Below, piece after piece: positions 25,728-35,301 of a DNA stretch of 64,000 nucleotides (positions are counted from its first letter, which is position 1; every line of letters starts with the position of its first letter). Under the pieces are notes generated by a model. That model did not search any database. It was not told where the DNA came from and saw only the letters and a list, made by a program, of their open reading frames with translations. The stretch covers positions 652,501 to 716,500 of the forward strand of contig NZ_CP010978.1 in NCBI RefSeq assembly GCF_000271665.2. Reading direction: 5' to 3'. The translations under genes and the position numbers were made by a program. Source of the DNA: Pelosinus fermentans JBW45. GTDB taxonomy: Bacteria > Bacillota > Negativicutes > DSM-13327.

Positions 25728-26327
25728 ATGACGAGTTTAGAATTATTGATGTTAAGTGCAGCCCTGGGTACAGATTTATTCTCAGTGGCTGTTCCTATTG
25801 GCATGAATCCTATGAGGCGTAAGATTATCTTTCGTGCAGCAGTTGTCTTTGCTTTATTTCATATTGTTCTCATATTGACAGGTTATTATATTGGTAATTT
25901 TCTGGGGTCAGTGGTAGAACGATTCGGCAGCTACCATAGTGAATATCCTCTGTTGGTTATGGAAAATTGGGCCAGCATTTTAGGAGCATTGATTTTAATT
26001 GGTTTGGGTATATATATGATTAAAGAAAACCTATTTGCTGTTGAATCAAATCAGAATAAAGCTCATCCTTTGCAAGGCATTTCCTTGTTGGTGCTGGCAA
26101 CTAGCGTAAGCATTGATGCCTTAGCCGCAGGATTTAGTATGGGGATGATGGATGTTGATTTGGTCAGGTTAAGTTTTATTTTGGGAAGCGTTATCTTTTT
26201 AATTGCCTTGTTTGGGCTGAGTTTAGGACGTAAAGTAGGACGTTATATAGGTGGCAAGGCGGAGTGTATCGGAGGGTTTGTACTCGCTTTATTAGGGATG
26301 CACATTCTATGGACGATGCTGCATTGA
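25728..26327 (+). CDS. mntP: Manganese efflux pump MntP
   Basis: 199 residues with about six membrane helices arranged as two DUF204 repeats. Conserved charged motifs in the membrane, GTDLFSVAVPIGMN at the N-terminus and SVSIDALAAGFSMGMM near 130, mark the MntP family, which exports Mn2+. GGAGGTGGGG precedes the start; TTG 25725 is possible but ATG 25728 is better. Corresponds to B. subtilis ywlD by position. Confidence 0.9.
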   Translation: MTSLELLMLSAALGTDLFSVAVPIGMNPMRRKIIFRAAVVFALFHIVLILTGYYIGNFLGSVVERFGSYHSEYPLLVMENWASILGALILIGLGIYMIKENLFAVESNQNKAHPLQGISLLVLATSVSIDALAAGFSMGMMDVDLVRLSFILGSVIFLIALFGLSLGRKVGRYIGGKAECIGGFVLALLGMHILWTMLH

Positions 26328-26386
26328 TAATAAAATAGCTTGGGTAGGAGTGCGGTAATATAGCAGAAAGGCAGTTGGAAATTAAA

Positions 26387-26857
26387 ATGCTGCAGATATT
26401 AATTATTTGTACGGGTAATACTTGTCGAAGCCCTATGGCAGAGGTATTGCTAAAAGACAAAATAGAAAAATGCAATGTTGCGGAGCAGATTGCTGTGGCG
26501 TCTGCTGGTATCGCCGCATGGAATGAGGGACGGGCATCAAAGGGAGCGCAATGTGTCATGAAACAGCGGGGAATTGATATCTTAGGTCACCGCTCTCGTC
26601 GTCTGTCAAGAGAAGATATTGTAAGGGCAGATTTGTTGCTGACCATGACGACCAGTCATAAAGAAGCAGTGCTTTCCATCATGCCTGAGGCATGGAATAA
26701 GGTATTTACATTGGCTGAGTTTGCTGGTGAAAAGAAAGATATTTCTGATCCTTACGGTGGAGATACTGCTATTTATGAGGCCTGTGCCGTTGAAATAGAA
26801 AAGATTCTGGAAAAGTCCTGGGGAAGAATCCTGGAACTTGCAGGAAAAATGAGTTGA
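26387..26857 (+). CDS. ywlE: Low-molecular-weight phosphatase, YwlE-like protein arginine phosphatase
   Basis: 156 residues. The P-loop CTGNTCRSP holds the nucleophile Cys and Arg (CX5R) and DPYGGD the general acid Asp. The Thr in CTGNT replaces the Ile of classical tyrosine phosphatases and is the residue known to steer YwlE to phospho-arginine, so arginine phosphatase activity is likely; the ywl gene order supports this. Start uncertain: ATG 26387 fits the family, but TTG 26375 lies closer to AAAGG. Confidence 0.88.
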   Translation: MLQILIICTGNTCRSPMAEVLLKDKIEKCNVAEQIAVASAGIAAWNEGRASKGAQCVMKQRGIDILGHRSRRLSREDIVRADLLLTMTTSHKEAVLSIMPEAWNKVFTLAEFAGEKKDISDPYGGDTAIYEACAVEIEKILEKSWGRILELAGKMS

Positions 26858-26932
26858 GTATAGAAAAAATGACGAAGAGAGTGTTTGACAGAATCGATAC
26901 TCTGCATGCAAAAAAAATCTGGAGGTTTATAC

Positions 26933-27370
26933 ATGTTGGTAGCAATTGGTAGTGATCATGGTGGTTTTCTGCTGAAGGAAGAGATTAAAAAATTATTAGC
27001 AGAAGAAAACATTGCATTCGAAGATTTTGGAACTCATTCCATAGCGTCAGTTGATTATCCTGATATTGCAAAAAAAGTGGGAGAAGCTGTAGCTGCTGGT
27101 CAATATACTAGAGGTATTTTGATTTGTGGTACAGGCATTGGCATCAGCATTGCGGCAAATAAAATAAAAGGAATTCGGGCGGCTCTTTGTCATGATGTTT
27201 TTTCAGCTAAAATGACTAGAGAACACAATGATGCGAATGTATTAGCAATGGGAGAGAGAGTCATTGGACCAGGATTGGCACGTATGATTGTTTCAACTTG
27301 GCTTGCTACGGATTTTGTCGGTGGTCGTCATGGTGATCGAGTCGCAAAAATTTCTCAGTTAGAATCATAA
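26933..27370 (+). CDS. rpiB: Ribose-5-phosphate isomerase B
   Basis: 145 residues. Interconverts ribose-5-phosphate and ribulose-5-phosphate. SDHGGFLLKEEI at the N-terminus, the active-site Cys in LICGTGIGISIAANK near 65, and HNDANVLAMGERVIG. ATG 26933 follows TGGAGG; a longer frame to 26885 precedes this site. Its stop overlaps the next longest frame by one base. Confidence 0.95.
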   Translation: MLVAIGSDHGGFLLKEEIKKLLAEENIAFEDFGTHSIASVDYPDIAKKVGEAVAAGQYTRGILICGTGIGISIAANKIKGIRAALCHDVFSAKMTREHNDANVLAMGERVIGPGLARMIVSTWLATDFVGGRHGDRVAKISQLES

Positions 27371-27390
27371 TGATCCTTAGGGGGAAAGAC

Positions 27391-27939
27391 ATGAGCAGCG
27401 AAATAGAGGAAATACGAAGCCAGACTATGGAAGCCGCTGCAGAGTTGCTGCAAATAGCAGGAACTGCTTCAGGGCAGCTATTGATCGTTGGTTGTAGTAC
27501 GAGCGAGGTAATGGGCGCACGAATTGGTTCATCGGGGTCTTCCGATGTGGCCCAAGCTATTTTAAGCGGCCTAATGACTGTTTGTGAAAAATTTGATGTA
27601 CATTTAGCAGTGCAGTGCTGTGAACATTTAAATAGGGCATTGGTGGTGCAAAGGTGCGTTGCCGAAGCATATCGGTTAGAGCCTGTAATGGTCATGCCTG
27701 TTCCCAAAGCGGGAGGCGCATTAGCAGCTATGGCTATGAGTTCTTTTGACTGTCCGGTGGTAGTAGAGCATATTCAGGCCCATGTTGGTTTAGATATTGG
27801 CAATACTTTGATTGGTATGCACTTAAAAGCAGTAGCTGTACCAGTGCGTTTGCAGCGAAAGAATATTGGAAAAGCATTCTTGACCGCAGCTCTCACTCGT
27901 CCAAAACTGATTGGTGGTGCGCGGTCTGTTTACAAATAA
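27391..27939 (+). CDS. ywlG: TIGR01440/DUF436 family protein (YwlG)
   Basis: 182 residues. LLIVGCSTSEVMGARIGSSGSSDVA, FDVHLAVQCCEHLNRALVVQ and VPKAGGALAAMA are the recognisable stretches of the YwlG family, whose function is not established. GGGGG lies 7 bases before ATG 27391; the ATG at 27370 overlaps rpiB's stop and lies before this site. The gene stands between rpiB and glyA, as in Bacillus. Confidence 0.88.
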   Translation: MSSEIEEIRSQTMEAAAELLQIAGTASGQLLIVGCSTSEVMGARIGSSGSSDVAQAILSGLMTVCEKFDVHLAVQCCEHLNRALVVQRCVAEAYRLEPVMVMPVPKAGGALAAMAMSSFDCPVVVEHIQAHVGLDIGNTLIGMHLKAVAVPVRLQRKNIGKAFLTAALTRPKLIGGARSVYK

Positions 27940-27957
27940 AAATATGGGGGAAATAAA

Positions 27958-29193
27958 ATGAGTGTACTTGCTAATTTTGATCCAGAGATTGCTAAAGCTA
28001 TTCAATTGGAAGGACAGCGTCAGGAAAACAAGCTGGAATTGATTGCTTCTGAGAATTTTGTCAGTAAAGCAGTCATGGAAGCTCAAGGATCCGTCTTGAC
28101 GAATAAATATGCTGAAGGATATCCAGGAAAACGTTATTATGGTGGCTGTGAGCATGTAGATGTGGTAGAACAGCTGGCAATTGACAGAGTGAAAGAACTT
28201 TTTGGTGTAGAACATGCAAATGTACAGCCTCATTCCGGTGCTCAAGCCAATACCGCAGTATATTTTGCGTTTCTGCAGCCAGGTGACACCATTCTGGGCA
28301 TGAATCTAGCTCATGGCGGACATTTGACTCATGGCAGTCCTGTGAACATCTCAGGCAAATGGTTCAATATTGTACCTTATGGTGTAGATGCGCAAACTCA
28401 TTTAATTAATTATGATGAAGTGGCAGAACTTGCTGCAAAGCACCGTCCCAAAATGATTGTTGCAGGTGCCAGCGCTTATTCCCGGATTATTGATTTTGAA
28501 CGTATCGGCAAGATTGCTCGTGATGTAGGGGCCATGTTAATGGTGGACATGGCTCATATTGCTGGCTTGGTAGCGGCAGGGCTGCATCCGACTCCTGTAG
28601 GACATGCTGATATTATTACAACAACGACTCATAAAACCTTACGCGGGCCTCGCGGCGGCGTTATTATGTGCCGCAGTGAATTGGCTGCTAAAGTTGATAA
28701 AGCTATATTCCCGGGAATTCAGGGCGGACCTTTGATGCATGTCATTGCAGCAAAAGCTGTTGCTTTTAAAGAGGCTTTATCAGAAGAATTTAAAGTGTAT
28801 CAGCAGCAAATTGTTAAAAATGCAGCGACACTAGCAGAGGGGTTAAAAATGGCAGGGTTTACCTTAGTCTCAGGTGGTACCGATAATCATTTATTGCTAG
28901 TCGATTTACGTCCCCAGAGCATGACTGGCAAAGAGGCCGAGAAAATACTAGATGAAGTAGGCGTTACTGTAAATAAAAATGCGATTCCTTATGATCCAGC
29001 CAGTCCTTTTATTACAAGTGGCATTCGGATTGGTACAGCAGCACTTACGACTCGCGGTATGAAAGAAGCTGATATGGAGATCGTGGCTGATATTATTGCC
29101 ATGGTGCTGAATCATCCTACAGATGATGCTGTGAAAGCAAAAGCAGTGAAGCTAATCAGCGAACTGTGTAAGAAACATCCCCTGTACGCTTAA
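27958..29193 (+). CDS. glyA: Serine hydroxymethyltransferase
   Basis: 411 residues. PLP enzyme interconverting serine and glycine with tetrahydrofolate. PLP Lys in [14 protein letters not shown] near residue 225; [16 protein letters not shown] and [17 protein letters not shown] are family marks. GGGGGAAATAAA before the ATG, 18 bases after ywlG. A strong terminator follows. Confidence 0.97.
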   Translation: MSVLANFDPEIAKAIQLEGQRQENKLELIASENFVSKAVMEAQGSVLTNKYAEGYPGKRYYGGCEHVDVVEQLAIDRVKELFGVEHANVQPHSGAQANTAVYFAFLQPGDTILGMNLAHGGHLTHGSPVNISGKWFNIVPYGVDAQTHLINYDEVAELAAKHRPKMIVAGASAYSRIIDFERIGKIARDVGAMLMVDMAHIAGLVAAGLHPTPVGHADIITTTTHKTLRGPRGGVIMCRSELAAKVDKAIFPGIQGGPLMHVIAAKAVAFKEALSEEFKVYQQQIVKNAATLAEGLKMAGFTLVSGGTDNHLLLVDLRPQSMTGKEAEKILDEVGVTVNKNAIPYDPASPFITSGIRIGTAALTTRGMKEADMEIVADIIAMVLNHPTDDAVKAKAVKLISELCKKHPLYA

Positions 29194-29241
29194 GATGGAC
29201 AAGCAAAGGTAAGTTTTATAGAACAATTATATAATGTTATT

Positions 29242-29282
29242 AAAAACCGAGGTTATATGAAAATATAATCTCGGTTTTTTAA
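29242..29282 (+). terminator. Intrinsic terminator after glyA
   Basis: AAAAACCGAGGTTATAT pairs with ATATAATCTCGGTTTTT (one mismatch) around GAAA, with a run of T. Ends the rpmE-glyA block. Confidence 0.9.
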
Positions 29283-29331
29283 TAAGCATAGAAAGTATAA
29301 GCTTTTAGGTGCGGAAAAGATGAGATTTTAT

Positions 29332-29394
29332 GAACCACAAAGGCACAATGCCGCTAATAAAAACCCTTTGTGTCCTTTGCGCCTTTGTGGTTCA
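29332..29394. repeat. Dispersed palindromic repeat, type A copy 5
   Basis: GAACCACAAAGGCACAATGCCGC then CCCTTTGTGTCC and CTTTGCGCCTTTGTGGTTCA. The inner palindrome is truncated. It lies between convergent glyA and the RpiR gene, just after the glyA terminator. Confidence 0.85.
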
Positions 29395-29424
29395 AAACGG
29401 CTATGTTTTAAGTGGGCACTTTTC

Positions 29425-30291
29425 TTATAAACGAGTTTTAGCAATGGATTGACGAATCTTTTGCATATTGTGTGTAATTCGATCGGGTTGTCTTAACATG
29501 GCTCCAACATAAAGCACGTCAATGATTGCTAAATGAATTAAACGTGAGGACATTGCCTCGGATCGATAATTAATTTCTTTCGCCATACCGTTTAAAGTGA
29601 TATTTGATATCTGGCTAAGGGGAGATCGGATGTGACTTGTGATACCGATAATCGTTGCGCCATTTTCTTTTGCAATTTTTACAGACTCCAGAACGCTTTG
29701 ATTAGAGCCAGTATGAGATATGGCTATTACGACATCACCAGGATGCAAGAGTGAAGCAGAAATCGCTTGCATGTCCTGGTCAGCATAAGCTCTGACAGAA
29801 ATGCCAAAACGTGAAAAGCGATGTTCCACATCGGCAGCGATGGGTGCTGAACCTCCTGTGCCGTAGACCTCAATGCGACGAGCCGCCAAGATTGCAGTGA
29901 TTGCGTTTGATAAAGATTCTGCATGAATGATTTTTAGGGTGTCGTGCAACGCCTCGTTGATATTTTGAAAAACTTTGCTGGCGACTTCGTCAATAGGATC
30001 GTCTGCATTGACTTCGTTGTATATGGATTCAAAGGGTTCGTATAAGTCGCTTGCTAAGGCTATTTTAAGACTTTGAAAACCTGGAAATCCTAATTTATTT
30101 TTGCAGAATCGTGAAATGGTAGCCTCGGCGCTTCCTGTAATTTCAGCCAGTTCGGTGATTGTCATATGAATGACTTCGGATGGATTGGAAATGATGTATT
30201 CTGCTAATTTTCGCTCTGTTTTAGTTAAGGATTGAAACATATTATGTATGAGTGCTAAGCACACGTTAGGTTTAGGCTCTCGTGTAGTCAT
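29425..30291 (-). CDS. RpiR/MurR-family transcriptional regulator with SIS domain
   Basis: 288 residues. N-terminal helix-turn-helix (IHMTITELAEITGSAEATISRFCKNKLGFPGFQSLKIAL) and a C-terminal SIS sugar-phosphate-binding domain (RIEVYGTGGSAPIAADVEHRFSR-like, then VIAISHTGSNQSVLESVKIAKENGATIIGIT). It is divergent from the GntP-led catabolic cluster, so it probably controls it in response to a phosphorylated intermediate. AAGGAG precedes the ATG. Repeated TGAAAATAAT motifs in the shared intergenic region are candidate operators. Confidence 0.88.
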   Translation of the reverse strand: MTTREPKPNVCLALIHNMFQSLTKTERKLAEYIISNPSEVIHMTITELAEITGSAEATISRFCKNKLGFPGFQSLKIALASDLYEPFESIYNEVNADDPIDEVASKVFQNINEALHDTLKIIHAESLSNAITAILAARRIEVYGTGGSAPIAADVEHRFSRFGISVRAYADQDMQAISASLLHPGDVVIAISHTGSNQSVLESVKIAKENGATIIGITSHIRSPLSQISNITLNGMAKEINYRSEAMSSRLIHLAIIDVLYVGAMLRQPDRITHNMQKIRQSIAKTRL

Positions 30292-30492
30292 ATTTATCTC
30301 CTTATGAACCGTACTTTGTAAATGAAAATATTATATTGATCAAGGTATTTGCGAACTCAGAAGAACTCTTTGTGTAGCAAGGTTGTTTTACTATTGTGCA
30401 GATGAAAAAAATACATTAAATGTAAAGTCAACCGTTGACAATGTAAGTATAACAAATGACAGGGAAGTATAACAAGAATTCTTTATTGAAAA

Positions 30493-30870
30493 TGAAAATA
30501 ATATCAAAAAAAACATAGAGTTTTATCCTTTAAGGTCGTATTTATCGTGTTTTAAAAAGTGAAAATAATTTTACAAAATGCAAATAAAATCAAAAAAGAT
30601 ACATAAATATGAATAATAGAAGTTGAAAACAACAAGTGCTATTCAAAAAAAGTTTTTCTCTAATGCGGAAGATATTAAGAACAGCGACTTGTGTATTAAT
30701 AAATATAGTTAAGATCTTCACCATGATAACACTGAAGAACTAAAATGAAAATAATTACGAATTGTATAAAAATATTGAAAATTGCATTTAAAGTTATTGA
30801 TTTTATTCTTTGCAAATTGTATAATACAGATGAAAATAATTTTTAAAACATAATAATGATTGAAAATAAT
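30493..30870 (+). promoter_or_regulatory. Five TGAAAATAAT motifs, candidate RpiR operators
   Basis: Exact copies start at 30493, 30560, 30746, 30831 and 30861, with weaker ones near 30322 and 30775. Some extend to an imperfect palindrome (TGAAAATAATTTTACA at 30560). The copy at 30831 lies just downstream of the -10 box, where a repressor would block transcription. This is an inference from position and repetition. Confidence 0.5.
30797..30825 (+). promoter_or_regulatory. Promoter of the GntP cluster
   Basis: TTGATT, 17-base spacer, TATAAT. It would give a leader of about 240 bases before the permease start. Confidence 0.7.
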
Positions 30871-31075
30871 TTGCAAAAATGATTAAATAAGCCTGTTCAA
30901 TTATTTTTGCAGATATTCATAAGAATCGCTCCTCGTTTTTAAAACGGAGTTAAACAAAATAGAAAGGCGGTGGGAAGGGGTTAAATGACAGAATTTTCTT
31001 TGTTTAAGACAAGGAGGGATGAGGTTAGTCCCACGAAGGGAACAAAGCTAGTAGGATAAAAGAGGAGGAATATTA

Positions 31076-32410
31076 ATGTTAATCGGAGTTGCTATTGCGG
31101 CTGTTCTTTTGCTCTTGCTTATGATTACTTATTTTAAAATTAATCCTTTTGTAACCTTAATGATTGTGTCGGTATTCTTAGGAGTGGCAGCGGGGATGCC
31201 CTTTGACAAAGTCCTTGCCTCCATTCAAGCGGGGTTAGGTAATACCCTTGGTTTTATTGCAATTGTTTTAGGACTTGGCACCATGTTGGGAAAAATGTTA
31301 GAAGAGTCTGGTGGTGCAGAAAGAATTGCCAAAACCTTGATTAACTTGTTTGGATTAAAAAAAGTTCACTGGGCAATGATGATTGTTGCCTTTATTGTTG
31401 GGATTCCTGTTTTTTTTCAGGTCGGTGTTGTACTTTTAATTCCTCTTGTATTTACGATTGCAAAGGAAACTGGAATTTCTTTGCTGAAAGTTGGCCTTCC
31501 TTTGGTTGCGGGGTTATCCATTGTTCATGGTTTGGTTCCCCCTCACCCTGCAGCTATGGCAGCTGTAGATATATTTAAAGCAGATGTTGGCAAAACAATA
31601 CTATATAGTCTTATTGTTGGTTTGCCTGCAGCAGCTCTTGCCGGTCCCTTATTTGCCAGTTTTATTTCAAAACGCATGCGGGTGGTTGGGGTACCTGAAG
31701 GCTTTTCTGACCAGATTAAAGCAGGTCGGGAGGATCATGAAATGCCGGGATTCGGCATTACAGTTTTCACGATATTACTGCCCGTTATATTAATGCTATT
31801 TGCAACAATTGCTGATTTGACAATGGATCGTACGTCTCAGATGTTTGCGATTTTGAAATTCATCGGCAGCCCATTTATGGCCCTCTTAATTGCATTATTG
31901 TTTGCTTTTTATAGCTTTGGTTTTAGTCGTAATTTTAACTTGACGCAAATCGGTAAGTTCTGCGATCAATCGCTTCCAGCGATGGCCAGCATTTTAATGG
32001 TTATCGGCGGTGGCGGTGCATTTAATAAGGTATTATTAGATAGTGGTATTGGTAATGAAATCGCTAAGATGGCCTCCACGATGGGGTTAAGCCCGATTAT
32101 GTTAGCTTGGACGATTGCAGCTATGATTCGTGTTGCTACAGGTTCCTCTACGGTTTCGATGATGACTGCAGCTGGTATCGTAGCACCTCTTGTTGCAAAT
32201 TCGGCAGGCGTGTCCAAAGAAATTATCGTGCTGGCTGTGGGATCAGGAGCGCTGGTTCTTTCTCATGTGAATGATGCCGGGTTTTGGATTGTAAAGGAAT
32301 ACTTCGGTATGTCCGTTACTGAAACATTAAAAACATGGACAGTTCTGGAGACGATTCTTTCTGTATCTTCATTGATATTTATATTGCTTCTATCTAAGGT
32401 AGTTGCATAG
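31076..32410 (+). CDS. GntP-family gluconate/sugar-acid:H+ symporter
   Basis: 444 residues with about 12 membrane spans over its full length. Typical GntP stretches are LGLGTMLGKMLEESGGAERIA, FFQVGVVLLIPLVF, GLVPPHPAAMAA and RVATGSSTVSMMTAAGI. The family imports gluconate, idonate, glycerate-like and other sugar acids. GAGGAGG lies before the ATG. First gene of the plus-strand cluster; the exact substrate is not told by sequence, though the gluconokinase downstream points to a hexonate. Confidence 0.9.
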   Translation: MLIGVAIAAVLLLLLMITYFKINPFVTLMIVSVFLGVAAGMPFDKVLASIQAGLGNTLGFIAIVLGLGTMLGKMLEESGGAERIAKTLINLFGLKKVHWAMMIVAFIVGIPVFFQVGVVLLIPLVFTIAKETGISLLKVGLPLVAGLSIVHGLVPPHPAAMAAVDIFKADVGKTILYSLIVGLPAAALAGPLFASFISKRMRVVGVPEGFSDQIKAGREDHEMPGFGITVFTILLPVILMLFATIADLTMDRTSQMFAILKFIGSPFMALLIALLFAFYSFGFSRNFNLTQIGKFCDQSLPAMASILMVIGGGGAFNKVLLDSGIGNEIAKMASTMGLSPIMLAWTIAAMIRVATGSSTVSMMTAAGIVAPLVANSAGVSKEIIVLAVGSGALVLSHVNDAGFWIVKEYFGMSVTETLKTWTVLETILSVSSLIFILLLSKVVA

Positions 32411-32424
32411 AACATAAAGGTGTA

Positions 32425-32463
32425 TGGACGTCCAGGTGTACATTAACTACAGCTGGACGTCCA
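32425..32463. repeat. Double TGGACGTCCA palindrome
   Basis: TGGACGTCCAG (32425-32435) and CTGGACGTCCA (32453-32463) form an 11-bp stem with a 17-base loop, and each arm is itself a perfect 10-bp palindrome. No T-tract follows. It lies 15 bases after the permease stop, in a 179-base gap. Confidence 0.7.
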
Positions 32464-32589
32464 ACTATGGTGGAGAGATCGAATATAAGTTTTAAAATAG
32501 ATTCACTTATCATTAACGCTCATAAAGAGTAATTTCGGTTCGATTTTATCAACTGTTGATTATTCTTATAAGACAAAGGAGGAAGTAGT

Positions 32590-33684
32590 ATGAAAGCAGC
32601 GATATATCAAGGCATTGGAAAAATGACAGTTGAGGAGATTGAAACACCTCAGGTTCAGCCAGGAACTGTTTTGATTAAAGTAAAGGCTTGTGCAATTTGC
32701 GGCGGGGATTTAAGAACCTTTCGTCATGGCCATGCGGCGATTAAACCGCCGATTGTTTTAGGGCATGAAATAGCAGGAGAAATTGTAGAGGTAGCATCCG
32801 ATGTTACTGCATATTCGGTAGGTGATCGAGTCATCGTTGCACCAGGGATTGGGTGCGGAACGTGCTCCTATTGTTCATCTGGCTGGCAAAATATGTGTTA
32901 TACACGCAAAACCATAGCCCATCATTATAATGGTGGCTTTGCTGAATATGTGCTTGTTCCAGCAGGTGGTGTCCGGGTTGGTAATATCAATCGTATTCCC
33001 GATGAGGTTACCTATTTGGAAGCGTCTCTTGCTGAGCCGCTGGCTTGCGTATTGAATGCTCAAGAAGTAATGAATATTGGTTTGGGTGATTCAGTGGCGG
33101 TGATCGGAGCAGGACCAATCGGCATTATGCATGCTGAGGCGGCCAGGGCAAGAGGAGCAGGCAAGATCTTTTTAATTAACCGGAGTCCCAGACGTTTGGA
33201 AGAAGCAAAGTCATTTGGCTTTGATGGATATATTGACCTGAGTTCCCAAGATGGGGCGAAGGCTGTGATGGAGCTGACAGGTGGCTTGGGAGCGAATGTA
33301 GTGATCGTCACGGCAGGTACACCGGAAGCTCAAGTTTTAGGTATTAATATGGCTAGCAAAATGGGCAAAGTTTGTTTGTTTGCAGGATTGCCTAAAGATC
33401 AGCCTGCGATTACAATCGATGCTAATTATGTACATTATCGGCAAATTGCTATTTATGGTGCATTTTCATCAGCGCCTCGGCATAATGCACTAGCCTTAGA
33501 GTTGATTCGTAATGGTAAGGTATCAGCTAAGAAAATTTTGACTCATTTAGTGACATTGGATGAGATCTGCCAGGGGATGGATCTGGTTACTAATCGGGCA
33601 GGGCTGCGTGTGTCGGTAACTCCATTCCTAGATGAACTTAAGGATGAGATTGACCAGCATTCTGGGATCATCGTTATAAAATAA
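32590..33684 (+). CDS. Zinc-dependent medium-chain alcohol/polyol dehydrogenase
   Basis: 364 residues. Catalytic zinc ligands Cys37 (CAICGGD) and His59/Glu60 (LGHE); structural zinc Cys 89, 92, 95 and 103 (GCGTCSYC and NMC). NAD-binding loop VIGAGPIGIMHAEAARARG near 175. Resembles sorbitol, L-threonine and L-idonate 5-dehydrogenases. In this cluster it may oxidise a polyol or sugar acid at a secondary hydroxyl; the substrate is not known. GGAGGAAGTAGT before ATG. Confidence 0.88.
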   Translation: MKAAIYQGIGKMTVEEIETPQVQPGTVLIKVKACAICGGDLRTFRHGHAAIKPPIVLGHEIAGEIVEVASDVTAYSVGDRVIVAPGIGCGTCSYCSSGWQNMCYTRKTIAHHYNGGFAEYVLVPAGGVRVGNINRIPDEVTYLEASLAEPLACVLNAQEVMNIGLGDSVAVIGAGPIGIMHAEAARARGAGKIFLINRSPRRLEEAKSFGFDGYIDLSSQDGAKAVMELTGGLGANVVIVTAGTPEAQVLGINMASKMGKVCLFAGLPKDQPAITIDANYVHYRQIAIYGAFSSAPRHNALALELIRNGKVSAKKILTHLVTLDEICQGMDLVTNRAGLRVSVTPFLDELKDEIDQHSGIIVIK

Positions 33685-33783
33685 ATGTATAGCATCCAGT
33701 AAGACAAATGCATTATTAGTCTGCCATGTGTAACCTTTACTTCAACGGATGTACAAAGAGATAAGAAGCAGGAGGGGAAGGAA

Positions 33784-35301
33784 TTGGCTTGTTTAATCGG
33801 CATAGATATAGGAACTACGAATTGTAAAGCGGCAGCCTATACAGAAGATGGTATGTTTAAAGCAGTGGCTAGTCGTCCAACTGTGACTCACTATTTAGAA
33901 AATAATTGGGCTGAATTTGATCCTGGACAAATTTGGGATGCTGTGCAAGACCTATTACGCGATATCACCCGTCAATTGGGAGGGGAGAAAATTGATGGCA
34001 TTGCAGTAGCTAGTATGGGGGCTGCTGGTGTTCTGCTTAATGAGAATGATGAATGGATACATCGTTCAATTGCTTGGTTTGATACCCGGACGGAAGGAAT
34101 TGCTGCCGAGTGGCGCGAGGATTTTGGCAGTGAAGAAGTATTCAGCATTAGTGGTTTTGTACCGAATCCGATGGCAGGTATTACAAAAGTGCAATGGATT
34201 CGAAAGCAAAAGCCAGAATTGTTTAAAGGTGTGAAGCGATGGGTTTCCATGCAGGATTACATCGTGTACCGGCTTACTGGCGAGGCAGTAGTCGATTTAT
34301 CCGTAGCTTGCCGGACGATGGCAGTTGATCTAAAGGAGCGCTGCTGGTCTGATAAGATTCTGGATCATGCACAGATCCCACGAGAAATATGTTCGACCAT
34401 AAAACGTTCGGGAGAATTGGCCGGAACTGTAACAAGTCATTCAGCTGGTTTAACAGGCGTTGAGGCGGGAACTCCTGTTTTTGCTGGTGGGATGGACTAT
34501 GTATGTGGCGCTTTTGCTTGTGGCTTGACGCAAAGCGGTCAAGTGTTAAGTGCCATAGGGACCAGTGAGCAGGTTCTTATGGTTGTTGATGAACCAGCTA
34601 ATGATGTAAAGCATATTGATACCAACTTTACTTGTGTAAATTATGTTGTGGATGATAAGTATTATATCGCAGGTCAAGTCATTTCATCGGGTGTGATTTT
34701 AGATTGGTTTCGCACTGAAATGACCAAGGAGGATTTGACTACCTTGCTCGATGAGGCAGAAAAGTCGCCATTGGGAGCAAAGGGAGCAATATTATTGCCT
34801 CATTTCCGTGGGAAATATGCACCAGGAGCGGATCCCTTATCTAAGGGAGCACTCATTGGATTGACTACTTCTCATACAAGAGGCGATTTGGCAAGAGCGA
34901 TCATAGAAGGACTCTGCTATGAATCTACAATGATTATAGAAGGAATACAAAAGATAGTAGATTATGAGATTGAGACTGTGAATGTAGTAGGGGGAGCAAC
35001 AAAGTCACCTTTTTGGATGCAGATCAAAGCAGATATCTTAGGGAAACCTGTTGTTTGTTTAAATGTGCCTGAGGCTGTTACACTTGGTGCAGCAATGCTG
35101 GCTGGACTTGGTGCTGGGATATACAAAGATCCCGAAGATGCTGTACGACAAACAAGGCGTGATGATACGGTTTATCTTCCAGACCCAGTGAGGCATGAAG
35201 CATATCGTACCATGTTTGAAAATGTATATGAAAACGTTTATCCTGCGCTTCAAGGGATACATCACAAAATCGATGCTCTAATTAAGAAGGAGGAGAAATA
35301 A
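33784..35301 (+). CDS. FGGY-family carbohydrate kinase (xylulokinase-like)
   Basis: 505 residues. TTG start with AGGAGGGG upstream. N-terminal ATPase fold IGIDIGTTNCKAAAY (phosphate-1 motif), substrate segment WFDTRTEG, central GGMDYVCGAFACGL with the catalytic Asp, and C-terminal FGGY features VNVVGGATKSPFWMQIKADILGKPV. It phosphorylates a sugar or sugar acid; it is a different subgroup from the gluconokinase 2 kb downstream. It directly abuts the next gene (stop at 35301, ATG at 35302). Confidence 0.88.
   Translation: MACLIGIDIGTTNCKAAAYTEDGMFKAVASRPTVTHYLENNWAEFDPGQIWDAVQDLLRDITRQLGGEKIDGIAVASMGAAGVLLNENDEWIHRSIAWFDTRTEGIAAEWREDFGSEEVFSISGFVPNPMAGITKVQWIRKQKPELFKGVKRWVSMQDYIVYRLTGEAVVDLSVACRTMAVDLKERCWSDKILDHAQIPREICSTIKRSGELAGTVTSHSAGLTGVEAGTPVFAGGMDYVCGAFACGLTQSGQVLSAIGTSEQVLMVVDEPANDVKHIDTNFTCVNYVVDDKYYIAGQVISSGVILDWFRTEMTKEDLTTLLDEAEKSPLGAKGAILLPHFRGKYAPGADPLSKGALIGLTTSHTRGDLARAIIEGLCYESTMIIEGIQKIVDYEIETVNVVGGATKSPFWMQIKADILGKPVVCLNVPEAVTLGAAMLAGLGAGIYKDPEDAVRQTRRDDTVYLPDPVRHEAYRTMFENVYENVYPALQGIHHKIDALIKKEEK

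Larger units (their letters stand above)
30292..31075. other. 784-base AT-rich regulatory region
   Basis: No gene is evident. The region holds five exact TGAAAATAAT motifs (separate entry), a promoter at 30797-30825, and a purine-rich stretch (30955-31065) with several Shine-Dalgarno-like sequences before the permease. No hairpin with a T-tract was seen. Confidence 0.6.
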
